This document shows positions 49,629 to 60,011 of a stretch of DNA of 64,000 nucleotides, piece after piece. The stretch covers positions 17,689,701 through 17,753,700 of the forward strand of contig CM035233.1 in NCBI GenBank assembly GCA_020226215.1, written 5' to 3'. The translations under genes and the position numbers were made by a program. Within the stretch, counting starts at the first letter, position 1. Every line of letters starts with the position of its first letter. Below the pieces are notes generated by a model. The model did no database searches. It saw nothing but the letters and a program-made list of their open reading frames with translations, and was not told the DNA's origin. The DNA is from Sindora glabra (Eukaryota; Streptophyta; Magnoliopsida; Fabales; Fabaceae).

Positions 49629-50235
49629 TAATGAAATATGACGGATCTTGAATTGGATTTGAAATAATAAAAAAGGAAAAAGATGGAGGATGGGCACCAC
49701 AATCATGGATTGATAAGCCGAAGGAAAGATCGCCACAAGAGGAGGTCTCTTGATAAGATCAAGGATAATTGGCTCACTCAAGAACCTAAGAGTCACAAGC
49801 TCTCAATCTCAATTTGTATTCAAAACTGAATAAAAATATGTTTACAAGAGCTTATATATGACCAGCCCCCATAAGCAAACCCTAATGGGCCTTATACACT
49901 AACAAGCCTAATTCTAAGTGACCCAAATAAAATAACAAGTCTTCATGCCAAAATAAATTTAAAAATAAGTCCCGGTCCATAAGGCCCATTTATTACAAAA
50001 ATGCTAAACTAACTAAATGCTAATGGATTCATTGGAGCTCAAGTCTTCCAAATACACGCAATTGAGCATCTTGGACTCTTCTAACTCTAAATTAGGCCTT
50101 CTTTCAAATATGGCAGCAACCATCTTCTCTAAATCTTCATTAATCCTTTTTGCCTTTGCTCTTGTCATTGGTCCTTGAAGCTCTTCCAATGCCTTCAAGC
50201 TTTTGTCTTCCATAGGCCTTCTTAGATTCTCATCA
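49629..50235 (-). repeat. 5' LTR of gypsy copy B (607 bp)
   Basis: Minus-oriented from TGATGAGAATC (50235 downward) to TTTCATTA at 49629. The TATA block CATATATAAGC is near 49855. Confidence 0.92.
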
Positions 50236-50240
50236 GAGCT

Positions 50241-50409
50241 TGTGACTCTTAGGTTTTTGAGTGAGCTAATTATCCTTGATCTTATCAAGAGGCCTCCTCT
50301 TGTGGCGATCTTTCATTCGGCTTGTCAATTCGTGATTGTGGCACCCATCCTCCATCTTTTTCTATTTTTGTTGTTTGAAATCCAATTCAAGATCCGTATT
50401 ATTTCATCA
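50241..50409 (+). repeat. 3' LTR of gypsy copy A, second part
   Basis: The remaining 169 bp of copy A's 3' LTR, resuming with TGTGACTCTTAGG after the GAGCT duplication and ending TTTCATCA. It shares copy-A-specific variants with the 5' LTR (TTTGAAATCC and GTATTATTTCATCA, where copy B has TTTCAAATCC). The right CAACT target duplication follows. Confidence 0.9.
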
Positions 50410-50414
50410 CAACT

Positions 50415-51252
50415 ACAAATCCTATGGATTATAAGTTTCAAACCCATTAAATGAACTTTGGGCCATCACACTTTCATATTTAAAAGTCCAATTTAATTTT
50501 ATAAAGATAAACTTACTTTCCGCTAATATTTATTCAAAGGAAAGATAATTAAATCTAGTGGTCAATATTTAGTTGTCATTACAAGCCTTTGATTGTTAAA
50601 AAGATGGAAATTCAAAATAAGAGTAAATTTTAATCTCAAAATTGTCCAACATGTGCAAAAATTAATAAAAAATATTATATGAAGTTGAGACACCCTTTTT
50701 CAGCTAAAAGAATAGTTTCAAATAATATTCATGTATTACAAGCTAGTTAGATTGAAATTTTGGAAGAAAATTCACTTTCAGTGAAATAGCAACCTAGTTG
50801 CTATATCGGGTGAAAATCACAATTAGATAAAAAAATTGGTTCAATCTTATCTCCTATGATACATTCAACACATGAGACATTAAGGAAGCTTCTTAAACAA
50901 GTTAACTTTTTATGGAGTCATCTTTCAAATTTCAACCTTGGAGCCAAAAAATGTCTTAGAGCTAAATATTCAAATTTCAAATTTAAAGTCTAAATGTGAC
51001 TACAACTAAAGTTAAGGTTACTTTGAGTTAAAGAAAAGATAACTTAGAACTGAGGTTATCTTCATGAAGTTTTCTCTATAACTAGGTTGCATGCCTTTAA
51101 AGACGACAAGAAAAAATATTGCACTACAACTTGTAAATTTTTTCTTGCTCTCATTTAGCCAAAATCAAAGCTCTCCTAATTTCTCACTCTAGAATTAAAA
51201 CTTGTATATCCAATCTCATAAAGAGATTGTTAAAAAAAAATGCTTCTTGAAT
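50415..51252. other. Spacer between gypsy nest and SIRE-like copia LTR
   Basis: No domain is recognised. It probably includes the 5' end of the SIRE-like LTR, whose start I could not place. Confidence 0.35.
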
Positions 51253-51800
51253 CTTGTTAAAATCCTGATAGAGATTGATAAATCTTGTAAAGTTAGGTAA
51301 TTGGTGAAATCCTAATGGAGATCAGTAAATCTTATAAAACTAGACGGTTATTGGAATTCTAGTAAAAATTGGGATAATCTCATAAAGTTAATGTTGTAAA
51401 TTGGTGAAAAGTTAATGGATGTCTCAAGTGATATTTGGTAGCTTGAAAAAAAAAAAAGAAATAGTCCTAAAAGGCATTTCTTTTGGACTATTGAATCTTT
51501 ATAAAAAATTTTAGTGTTTTTTTCTTCATTTACATATATTTTTGCTATTTCAAAGATAGCATTTACTCAAGAAAAGAAGTTATACAACTCTTTCTTTTTA
51601 TATTAATTAAAGAAATTCATAAAAAATATACCATTATTTTTAACTTTTATTGAGATATTTCATATTTTGAAATTATATATTCATCAAAATTCTAAGATTT
51701 TTTCATATCTCATGGTTTTATATTAAAACATTACTATAAATTTTATTTATTAATTTTTGTAAAAGTCAATTCATCATCTCTTGACTTATGAGTTCTATCA
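51253..51800 (+). repeat. 5' LTR (3' portion) of a SIRE-like copia element
   Basis: Shares with 61999-62504 a long series of blocks in the same order (AATCCTRATAGAGATT, GGTGAAAAGTTAAT, AAAGGCATTT, TTTTTCTTTTTATATTAATT, AGATATTTCATATTTTTGAAA-like, ATAAATTTTATTTATTAATT, AGTTCTATCA). A degenerate PBS (TTGGAATTTAAGCTTA, from 51803) follows the terminal ATCA. The LTR start is not resolved. Confidence 0.65.
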
Positions 51801-51984
51801 ATTGGAATTTAAGCTTAATATCACATTTTTAAAGTTTAACAACCTTATAAGTTAAGATTTTGTAGATAATAGAGCTTTTTAGCCAAAATTATAAACCGAA
51901 AGGACATTTTATAACTAGACCTCCATTCTTGAATAGTGTGAACAATGACTTTAGAAGTTCTAAATGATGATTTGCATCAAATCC

Positions 51985-54153
51985 ACTAACATTGAAATAT
52001 TAAAGATTATTAAGGAAGGTTATAAGGCACTTACAAAACTTGAAGGAGAAATAAAAGTACTCAAACTTGAGAAGGAATAAATGGACACCAATCACAAGAA
52101 AGAAGCGATCCATGCTAAAGTTATGAATGTTATTATGTATGTTACAACACTTAGTGAATTCAAAAATATCTCTAAATGTATCTTTACAAAAGCCATATGA
52201 GATAAACTTAAAGTGACTTATGAAGACACTAATTAAGTAAAAGAAACTAGGATAGATATGCTTGTATATGAATATGAAATATTTAAGATGGAAGAAAATG
52301 TAAAAATAGAATTTATGTTTAAAAGAGTCTCAACCATCATCTATGATCTTCATGCATTAGAAAGAATCATTACTAATGGAAAACTAGTGATGGAAATATT
52401 AAGAACTCTTCTAAAAATATGACAATCCAAAATAAATGTCATATAAGAAGGAAATAATTATTTTACACTCATTTATGATGAGTTGAAAGGAAAATTCTTA
52501 ACATATGAAAAAACATACATGAGAGATGATCACGAAAAGAAAAAAATAATAGCTTTTAAAACATCCTCACAAAATGATGATGAAGAAAAGGATGATCTTG
52601 TCAAGAAACAAAAGAGTAAGAAGATGAGTTAGCTTTTATGGCAAAAAGTGAATTTTTAGAATGTATAAAAGAAAAGGTGGTTTTAAACCAAGACCACTTT
52701 AGAAAAAAAAAGTAAAATAAAGAAACAAGTAATTAACATTTTGTTTAATAGCTTTTAAAACATAAATGGGAGATAATTAAGAAAAGGAAAAAAATAGCTT
52801 TTAAAACATTCTCACAAAATAATGATGAAGAAAAGAATGATTTTGATCAAGAAATAAAAGGACAAGAAGATGAGCTAACTTTTATGGTAAAAAAAAATTA
52901 GAATGTATAAAAGAAAAGGTGGTTTAAAACTAAAATCACTTTAGAAAAGAAACCAAAATAAAGAAATAAGCAACCAATATTTGGTTTACTTTAAGTGTAA
53001 AAGGCCTGACATAAAAAAAGCAATTATCCTAGATTAAAAAGATAGCCTTTAAAAAAATTAACCAAAAAGGAAAGATATGATGGGAATATGGGATGATAAA
53101 GATGTTTCATTCAAAGAAGAGCTTAAAGAAGAAAAAGAAGTAGATGACATTGCTAACTATTGCTTCATGACTAAAAGTGAAGAAGATAATGAGATATTTA
53201 ATGATGAACTTAAATCTTCTTTATCTTATAAGGAATTAATGGAAGATTTTTACAAAGTTTTAACAAAATATTTTTCCATTAGAAAAACAAAATAAAGCTT
53301 TAGCAAAAGAAAATGATTTTCTCAAAAATCAAAAAGAAAAATCAAGCTCGATTAAAAAAGAAAATAAAATTTTGACAAAAGATTTGGAAACTTTGAAAAA
53401 CGAGAATGAAGTTCTAGAAAATAATTTTAATTTTATGAAAAAAATTAGTCAAAAAATTAGAAAAAATAAGATTTACTAAAAGAAAAACATCTTTCAAATG
53501 AAAGGAATTAAGTTTTAGCAAACAATATTAAGGTTTAAAAAATGGAAAATCATAACATAAGATTAAGTTAAAGCATCAATTTTCAAATCTTAAAAAGGAA
53601 AATCTTTCTTTAAAATAGAAGTTAAATACTTTAACAAATAATCTTGCAAAATTTGTCAAAGGAAAGAATAATTTAGATACACTTTTAGTTATTCAAAAAT
53701 ATTCTTTAGAAAAAGAAGTATTGTAATATCTTCACTCATATTATGACAAACATTACAATAATTTATTTGTAAAAGGTTGTCATCCATTAATCTTTTATGT
53801 AACTTGTAATTATTATGGAGATAAAGGGCATATTGCCTTTTTATGCTATTTTAGAAAAAGAATATTTACAAAGAAATATCAACTTTGGATGTATAAAGAA
53901 CAAAATAATAAAAAGAAGGCATTAATTAACCCTTAAAAGCCTAAAAAGATTTGGATACAAAAGAAAAATCAATATTTTGATGTACATGTGTCTTAAATCC
54001 ATAATAAAAAAGGATGATTAGTTTCTAAATAGTGGATACTCAAAGCATATAACTAGAGACTAAAATAAATTCTTATTTCTCAAGCTTGTAAATGGCAGAT
54101 TCATCATACACAAAGATAACACTAAATGCAAAATTATCATTATAGGTAAAATA
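51985..54153 (+). pseudogene. SIRE-like copia gag-protease relic
   Basis: Broken translation shows a sirevirus-type gag: the segment from about 52115 (MNVIMYVTTLSEFKNISKC) runs through VKETRIDMLVYEYEIFKM to a KKIIAFKTSSQNDDEEKDD-type acidic region. An old duplication of about 250 bp repeats the KKKIIAFK...EKVV part (about 52521-52768 and 52769-53015). A first zinc-knuckle relic lies near 52985. An acidic frame (MMGIWDDKDVSFKEEL, 53077-53295) and a coiled-coil-like Lys/Glu/Asn stretch (to about 53460) follow. A second knuckle (CNYYGDKGHIAFLC) is near 53810, then a decayed protease region to 54153. There it is cut by the LTR of another copia element. Confidence 0.65.
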
Positions 54154-54945
54154 TGTTGGATTTATATGAACATGTGCACATATAAATCCAATAGACACAT
54201 ATGAATGACTTAATAGATTTGACACATTGGTAAAATAGGTAGAGATAAGCTTAATAAAGCTCAACTCAACTCAATAAATAGCTCAAACTAATCTAAGTAG
54301 GCTTGGATTAGTTGAAGTTAGCTTATAAGAGCTTATGACTAGCTTATCCTAGCTCAAAACCTATTGGACCTAGCTGGCTAAGTGACACTTAGCTAAGGTG
54401 AAGTGACACTAGTAGAGGTAGTGGACTAGATAATGTGGCATAAATGTGTGACACATCATTACCATGTGGATTAATAAAAGAATGACATATGTTACCAATA
54501 GATTGTCAACAAGTGTCGCAATCAAAATATTACAAATGTAAAAGGTAGTTATTGGCTGCCAAAGAATTGTTTCTCTTCATTAAACTTTGCCTCTTCAAAA
54601 GGTTGTGACCTTTTGAAGCAATATGTCTCTTTCAATGATTATGACCATTTGTGAAGAGACATTTAGTAGCCTATAAATAGGCCATATGCGTGGCAATTTG
54701 AGTAATGTAGAATAAAGAAGAAAATACCTCTAAAATTCATGTTCCCTTTCCATTAAAGATTTGGTTTTGATTTACACAAGATTTTACAAGAAAGGTAGTG
54801 AACAAGTGCTTATTTTCATTCCAATAGAAGTTGATTGCAAGGTTGGTCTTTGGTGATTGATTGTGTTCTTTCTTCCATCACATTTAGGATAAGTAAGTAT
54901 TCTTCATCCTGTGATTATTTATGGAATTACCTAATAATTCCTTTA
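54154..54945 (+). repeat. 5' LTR of a second copia element (copy C)
   Basis: Starts TGTTGGATTTATATG and ends CCTTTA (CA decayed to TA), about 792 bp. It contains a promoter-like CCTATAAATAGGCC near 54672. The PBS-like TGGTATTAAAGCTAGGTT follows at 54947 after one base. Confidence 0.75.
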
Positions 54946-56849
54946 GTGGTATTAAAGCTAGGTTATGTGATATGATTGTTGTTGTGCTAAATATGTTAAT
55001 TTTATGATGATTAATATATTTCTATATGTTTTAGAGTGATGAGACATTAAAAAAATTTAAACATATATAGTTGCAATGGGCATGCAATAAGTATAAACAT
55101 GTAGTTCTGTACATTTTTGTATCTTTTGTCTTGATAATACATATGATTATGATAAAAAAATATTTATTTAAGAATGTTCAATGATGTTTGAACAATTTCT
55201 TAATATTTTTGAATGTTTTGGCATATTTAAAGATCAATTTAAAATACTAATTTGTTTATATGTAATATAAAATGAAAAAGGGCAATGAAACATGTTGTAT
55301 TAATTAATTCTCTATATGTTTCATGAAAATAAGAATGATTCTTATTAATTAGTATGAATATGTTTTAGAATAAGCTAAATGCATGTTTAATGATTAACAT
55401 GCTATTTATGAGAATATCTATATGCATGGCTTTAAATTCACTCAAACATGTTAGATGATGTCATTTTATATGTTAATTTGATGAGTTCATGTGGAAACAT
55501 GTGTTAAAAGTTTGCAACATGAATTTTTGTTAGAAATTTAAAATGAGGAAAATTGAATAATATGGATGTATTCATGTGAAAATGGACTTAATTGTATAGT
55601 CTTACTTTACTTTTAGTACATTTAGCATGAATAGTCTATATTATTCTATTTTAGTTTGTGAAATGTCTAGTTATGGTGAATATGCTGAATATGGTACCCA
55701 ACTGCACATATAAATGGCAAGTGTTACAAAGAGCATTATTGTTAAGTTAAATAAAGACCTAAAGTTGAATAGTGAAAATTATAACATATGGTAGAAAAAG
55801 GTATAGTTCATTCTCATGGAACAAAATATCTTAACCAAAGTGGTTAAAGAACCTCCCATCAATACTTTTTAGATAGAGTATGATGCTTTCAAAAAGAAAG
55901 ACACCATGACACACATTACTTTGCTTAATGCAATGGTTGATGATCTTTTGGTGCAATTCTCCATACTTAAAAGTGCCAAAGCCATATGGGACAAGACCAA
56001 GGAAAAATTTTAATCTATTTTATTGGATAAATAAAAAGTCTTAACTCTAAGGTTTAAGAATTATATGAAGAAGTCAGAAAATAACATAAGCACTTATTTA
56101 AGGAAGATATCTCGAATGATTTCATGTTTAAAATCATTTAGGGATACTCTCATAGATGAGCAGCAAGTACAAGTAGTCATTCACTCTCTTCTTGATGAGC
56201 AGTGGCAATTGATGAAAGTCACTTTGTGTTACAATGTTGAAATTAAAACCTTTGATGATATTGCATGACATTTGCTTTTAGAAGCAGAAGTTATAAACAT
56301 CAGAAACTGTTCTAAGGCATATGTTGCTAAAACTTCTTTTTCCATTAGGAAGAAGAAGAGGAATAAGAAGAAGTTAAAAAAAAATAGTTTTAACAAGGGA
56401 GAAGGATCTTCTAGTGAGAAGTTTAAGAAAAATGGAAAACACAAAACTAAAAATAAAAGTTAAATGCCTTTATTGTGGTAAAGGGGTAATTTCCAAAGAG
56501 TGCAAAGAACCTAAGCTACAAAATCCTTCCACTTCTTTTGTATATGTTTTACCATGTACTTTTATAATAGAATCTAACTCTTTGTTGATTATGGATTTAG
56601 GTGCCATAAATCACATCATGAAGGATTATGACCTATTTGTGGAATTTTGTAAGATTTCTTAAAGGACAAAGTTTGTTTACTTAGGAAATAATGTAAAATT
56701 GGAAGTGAAAGGGATAGGGGCTTGCAAAATTCTTATAAACAATGGAAAGAATTTAGTTCTTATAGGTTGTTTATATGTACCTATGATTTATAAAAATTTG
56801 GTTTCTATAACATGTTTATTGCATTTTAGATTTTGCTTGGATTTCTATG

Positions 56850-57119
56850 GCTGAGCACAATATTCTTATGCATCCATTTCATATGTTAGGTGTAGCTGGT
56901 GTATTCGGCGGTTCCCTATTCAGTGCTATGCACGGTTCCTTGGTAACTTCTAGTTTGATCAGGGAAACCACAGAAAATGAATCTGCTAATGAAGGTTACA
57001 GATTCGGTCAAGAGGAAGAAACCTATAATATTGTAGCTGCTCATGGTTATTTTGGCCGATTGATCTTCCAATATGCTAGTTTCAACAATTCTCGTTCTTT
57101 ACATTTCTTTCTAGCTGCT
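56850..57119 (+). pseudogene. psbA: Nuclear plastid DNA: psbA (D1) fragment, codons about 188-277
   Basis: Ninety codons match photosystem II reaction-centre protein D1 with no substitution that I can see against the conserved plant protein. They start AEHNILMHPFHMLGVAG and end SFNNSRSLHFFLAA. The fragment spans D1 landmarks: Glu189/His190, His198 (P680 chlorophyll ligand), His215 and His272 (non-heme iron ligands), and Ser264 of the QB site. Neither the start of psbA nor its end is present, so no functional D1 can come from it. It lies inside copia copy C, flanked by ATGG on both sides (56847-56850 and 57121-57124). Confidence 0.95.
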
Positions 57120-57352
57120 CATGGTAATGTACTTAATATTCATTTTGGTAATGATATCCTATGTACTTGTTCTTTATGTGATGGTTTATTAATATTAAAT
57201 ACAATTTCTAACAATTATAATCCAAGTAGTTGTCTTATAATCGAATTTGAAGAAGAAAAGATTTAGCATGCAAGGTTAGGGCATATAGGGCAAGATAGGA
57301 TGAACAAGTTAGCTAAAAGTGGTTTACTTGGTTCCATATCAAAAGTAACCTT

Positions 57353-57508
57353 CCTAACTTGTGAATTTTATCTCATAGGTAAGGCAACAAGAAAACTTTT
57401 TAGGAAAGCATCATGTAATAAGAAACATTGCCTAACTTGTGAATTTTGTCTCATAGGTAAGGCAATAAGAAAACCTTTTAGGAAAGCATCATGTAATAAG
57501 AAACATTG
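57353..57508 (+). repeat. 78-bp in-frame tandem duplication in copia C
   Basis: Units 57353-57430 and 57431-57508 (CCTAACTTGTGAATTTT... to ...AAGAAACATTG) differ at about four positions. At 26 codons the duplication repeats the LTCEF..LIGKA-RK motif of the GAG-pre-integrase domain. Confidence 0.9.
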
Positions 57509-58478
57509 CAATTAATTCATTCTGACATTTGTGGTCCCATGAATTTGATATCTAGATAAGGATTTAGATATGTTCTCATATTCATAAATGATTATAGGAG
57601 ATACACCCATGTCTATCTTCTTAAGTATAAAGGTGAAACATTAAGGTGCTTTAAGACTTATTGTACTTTAGTGAAGAATGAATTAGACAAAAAGATCAAG
57701 TCATTAAGGACTGATCAAGGTGGTGAGTATATGTCTAAAGAATTCATTAATTTGTGTGTTAAGAAAAGGATAATTCGACAATTGTCTATTCCTAACACAC
57801 CTCAACAAAATGGAATGGTAAAAAGAAAGAATAAAACTCTCATAGATATAGTGAGAATTATAATGGTAGAGGCCAACATGGAAATTTCCTATTGGGGAGA
57901 TAAGTTACTCACTACTATTTATGTACTTAATAGATTGATATCCAAATCAGTTGAAACTACTCCTTATGAGTTATGATTCAGTAAAAGGCCAAAGCTAGGT
58001 CACTTAAAGCCATAGGGCTATGTAACTTATGTTTGTACACCAAATCACAAATTTAGCAAGTTAGGAACAAGAGGGAGAAAATGCATCTTTCTTCAATACT
58101 CTAAACACTCCAAAGGGTATGTGTTTAATAAGTTAGAAAATAAAGGTAGTTTGAATGAATTCAAATTAAAAGATGTAACCTTCTTAGAGAATGAATTTCG
58201 TAAGAAAGAAAATATTGAGAATAAAAGTTCTTTGGAAGAACTTAATGAATTTGAACTATTAGCACAAGTGATATGTTAGTGCCATTTCTTTTGAGTGGGA
58301 AGGATGTTGGGATAGATGAAAACTTAGAAGTTTCAATAGTTTACAATCACCAAGATCATCATCATATAGAGGAGGCTAATGAAGATCAAAATAGTAATGG
58401 TGATCAAGAGGAAGTCCTAATGAATAAGGAAGATTTAGCTCTACAAGAGCCCATTAAATGTACAAATATGCATGATGA

Positions 58479-58767
58479 GTCCTTAAATCTTCTTAATTTA
58501 TGTTATTCGTCATGATAGTTCAAACTACTAACTAAGTGGTGCATATTAAACAAATCTAAGGCTCATATAAGCATACTTGAGGTTGATAAACCAAAAAATG
58601 TAAAACAGGCTCTTCATGGTTCAGTCCTTAAATCTTCCTAATTTACATGGTTCATCACGATAGTTTAAATAACTAAGTAAGTGGTGGATATTAGATAAAC
58701 TTAGGGCTCATATAAGCACACTTGAGGTTGATGAACCAAAAGGTGTAAAGGAGGCTCTTCATGGTTT
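58479..58767 (+). repeat. 145-bp tandem duplication in copia C
   Basis: Two units begin GTCCTTAAATCTTC (58479 and 58624) and share AAGTGGTGSATATTA, GGCTCATATAAGCA and GAGGCTCTTCATGGTT-type blocks. They lie in the linker before RT. Confidence 0.8.
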
Positions 58768-59044
58768 AGATTTTGAAAAATAGAAGATGCAATGCAAGAA
58801 GAATTAGACTCCATGTATGCCAATAGGGTTTAGGATTTAGTGGATCTACCTCAAGATTGAAAGGCTATTGGGAACAAATAGATCCTTAAAATAAGAGGAA
58901 AGTGGATGGTACCATTGAAAGGTACAAGGCATGTTTAGTTGCCAAAGGATATATATAATCTTCGAGTCAAGTTATCCAACCACAAATTTATATTTCACTC
59001 AAGCTTGGAAAATTAAATGTCTTATCTTGGAAAATTTGAAGAGT

Positions 59045-60011
59045 TAAGATGAAATGATAAGAGACATAGCAATAAATATAAAGGCTAAATTTGATAAGTA
59101 TTGGAGTGAATATAATGTCTTACTTGCTATGGCGACAGTTTTTGATCCAAGAATTAAGCTTTCATTATTGGAGTTTTGCTGTAACACCATTGATTCTACA
59201 ACTTTCAGAGAAAAAATGGGGCTTATAAGAAGCAAGTTGTTTTAACTCTATGAAGCCTACCCAAAGCAATCACCTCTAAGCTCCTAAAGAACCTAATTTT
59301 TCAATGTTTCTTCCATTTCATCATTTGCAAGTTCAAGTACAAGTAATAGAGCAAGAAAACTTTTCACTGTAAGTTTTTCAGCTTCTAATTGTTATTTAGT
59401 TCTTATAGTATTCAATGCTTTTATATTTATTATGGCTTAATTTTTTTTCGATTTGATTGTAATAATTTTATTATTAGAATTTCAAAGCTTTTGATTCTCA
59501 AATTGTAACAAGAATCGAAAAGTCTCAATTGGAGATTTATTTGGAAGAGCCTAAATTTGAATTTGCACATTATGAAGATTTGGATGTTTTAGAGTGGTGG
59601 AAGGTACAAAAGAATAAGTTTTCAGATGTAGCTATTATGGCTTGTGATTTGTTAAGTGTGCCCATCACTACAGTGGCATCCGAATTAGCATTTAATATTA
59701 AAGGGCGTGTGCTAAACAAGTATAGAAGCTGTCTTCTTCCTAAAAAGGCTCAAGCTTTGATCTGCACTCATAATTGGCTTCATGGTTTTACTCTTTTTGG
59801 TAATACTTTACATACAACTAACTCCTACTAACATAATTACTTAATTTAGAAATCTATTATCCTTTCTTATTTTAGTCATTGAAATTCATTAATCATTACA
59901 ATTTTAATTGTAGATTTGGAAGATGATGATGAAGTGAAAAATGACTTAACTGAGGATTCAAACACAAATGCAAAAATTAATATGGAAAAAGAGTTAACTG
60001 ATATTACATAG
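59045..60011 (+). pseudogene. hAT (Ac-like) transposase, C-terminal part with introns
   Basis: Exon-like segment 59045-59368 reads MIRDIAINIKAKFDKYWSEY and LLAMATVFDPRIKLSLLEF, the hAT RNase-H-like part before the C-terminus. It has a TAA at 59244-59246. After a GTAAGT...TTATTAG intron (59369-59477), the hAT dimerisation domain follows at 59478-59799 (LEIYLEEPKFEF; VLEWWKVQKNKFSDVAIMACDLLSV; SELAFNIKGRVLNKYRS). A second intron (59800-59913) joins in frame to an acidic tail (LEDDDEVKNDL) ending with TAG at 60009-60011. The DNA-binding BED and N-terminal catalytic parts are absent, so it is a truncated relic. Confidence 0.82.

Larger units (their letters stand above)
43569..50235 (-). mobile_element. 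Ty3/gypsy element, copy B, inserted in copy A's 3' LTR
   Basis: The full-length minus-strand sibling of copy A is 6667 bp, flanked by GAGCT on both sides (43564-43568 and 50236-50240). The 5' LTR is 49629-50235, the PBS is 49610-49626, gag-pol runs 48496 to 43953, the polypurine tract is 44176-44190, and the 3' LTR is 43569-44175. Both LTRs are 607 bp and differ by about 3% by eye. It is shorter than copy A mainly because of a 321-bp in-frame loss in gag. It is also dead (several stops), but the RT catalytic YFDD is intact. Confidence 0.93.
36748..50409 (+). mobile_element. Ty3/gypsy chromovirus-like element, copy A (outer; interrupted by copy B)
   Basis: The 5' LTR is 36748-37344. The PBS is at 37347, gag-pol runs 38476-43353, the polypurine tract is 43117-43130, and the 3' LTR is 43131-43568 continued at 50241-50409. 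CAACT flanks both outer edges (36743-36747 and 50410-50414). Excluding copy B and its extra GAGCT, the element is about 7.0 kb. LTR ends are TGATGA...TCATCA. The domain order gag, zinc knuckle, protease, RT, RNase H, integrase is that of Ty3/gypsy. The integrase end has a PFQVLERIGDNAYKVDLPG module and a short acidic tail that runs into the 3' LTR, which recalls the CRM (centromeric) chromovirus clade. That clade call is inference. Confidence 0.92.
54154..58955 (+). mobile_element. Ty1/copia element copy C, 3' truncated, carrying plastid psbA
   Basis: 5' LTR, PBS, gag (ATG at 55714), zinc knuckle, protease, GAG-pre-integrase, integrase core and the first residues of RT are present in order on the plus strand. 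Similarity ends near 58955, soon after an RT-start block (IERYKACLVAKGY). The rest of RT, RNase H and the 3' LTR are missing, and hAT sequence begins about 90 bp later. It interrupts the protease part of the SIRE-like relic at 54153/54154. A 270-bp chloroplast fragment sits between protease and integrase. Confidence 0.8.
55714..58955 (+). pseudogene. gag-pol of copia copy C, broken
   Basis: Gag reads MASVTKSIIVKLNKDLKL from 55714. It has an open stretch at 56065-56268 (STYLRKISRMISC; QVVIHSLLDEQW; IKTFDDIA), a Lys-rich region, and a zinc knuckle CLYCGKGVISKEC (56470-56510) whose His is Ile. Protease shows MDLGAINHIMKD (56590-56625), where Asp-Ser-Gly has become Asp-Leu-Gly. After the psbA insert the frame continues as HFGNDILCTCSLCDGLL, GAG-pre-integrase (about 57265-57520), integrase LRTDQGGEYMSKEF (57706-57747) and NTPQQNGMVKRKNKTL (about 57796-57843, the catalytic Glu replaced by Lys), then a degenerate linker. 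Stops occur throughout, so the copy is inactive. Confidence 0.78.

Noticed and set aside
56850..57119. A functional psbA gene in this window
   Set aside because: Only 90 internal codons are present, with no plastid promoter, start or C-terminus, and the flanks are copia sequence.
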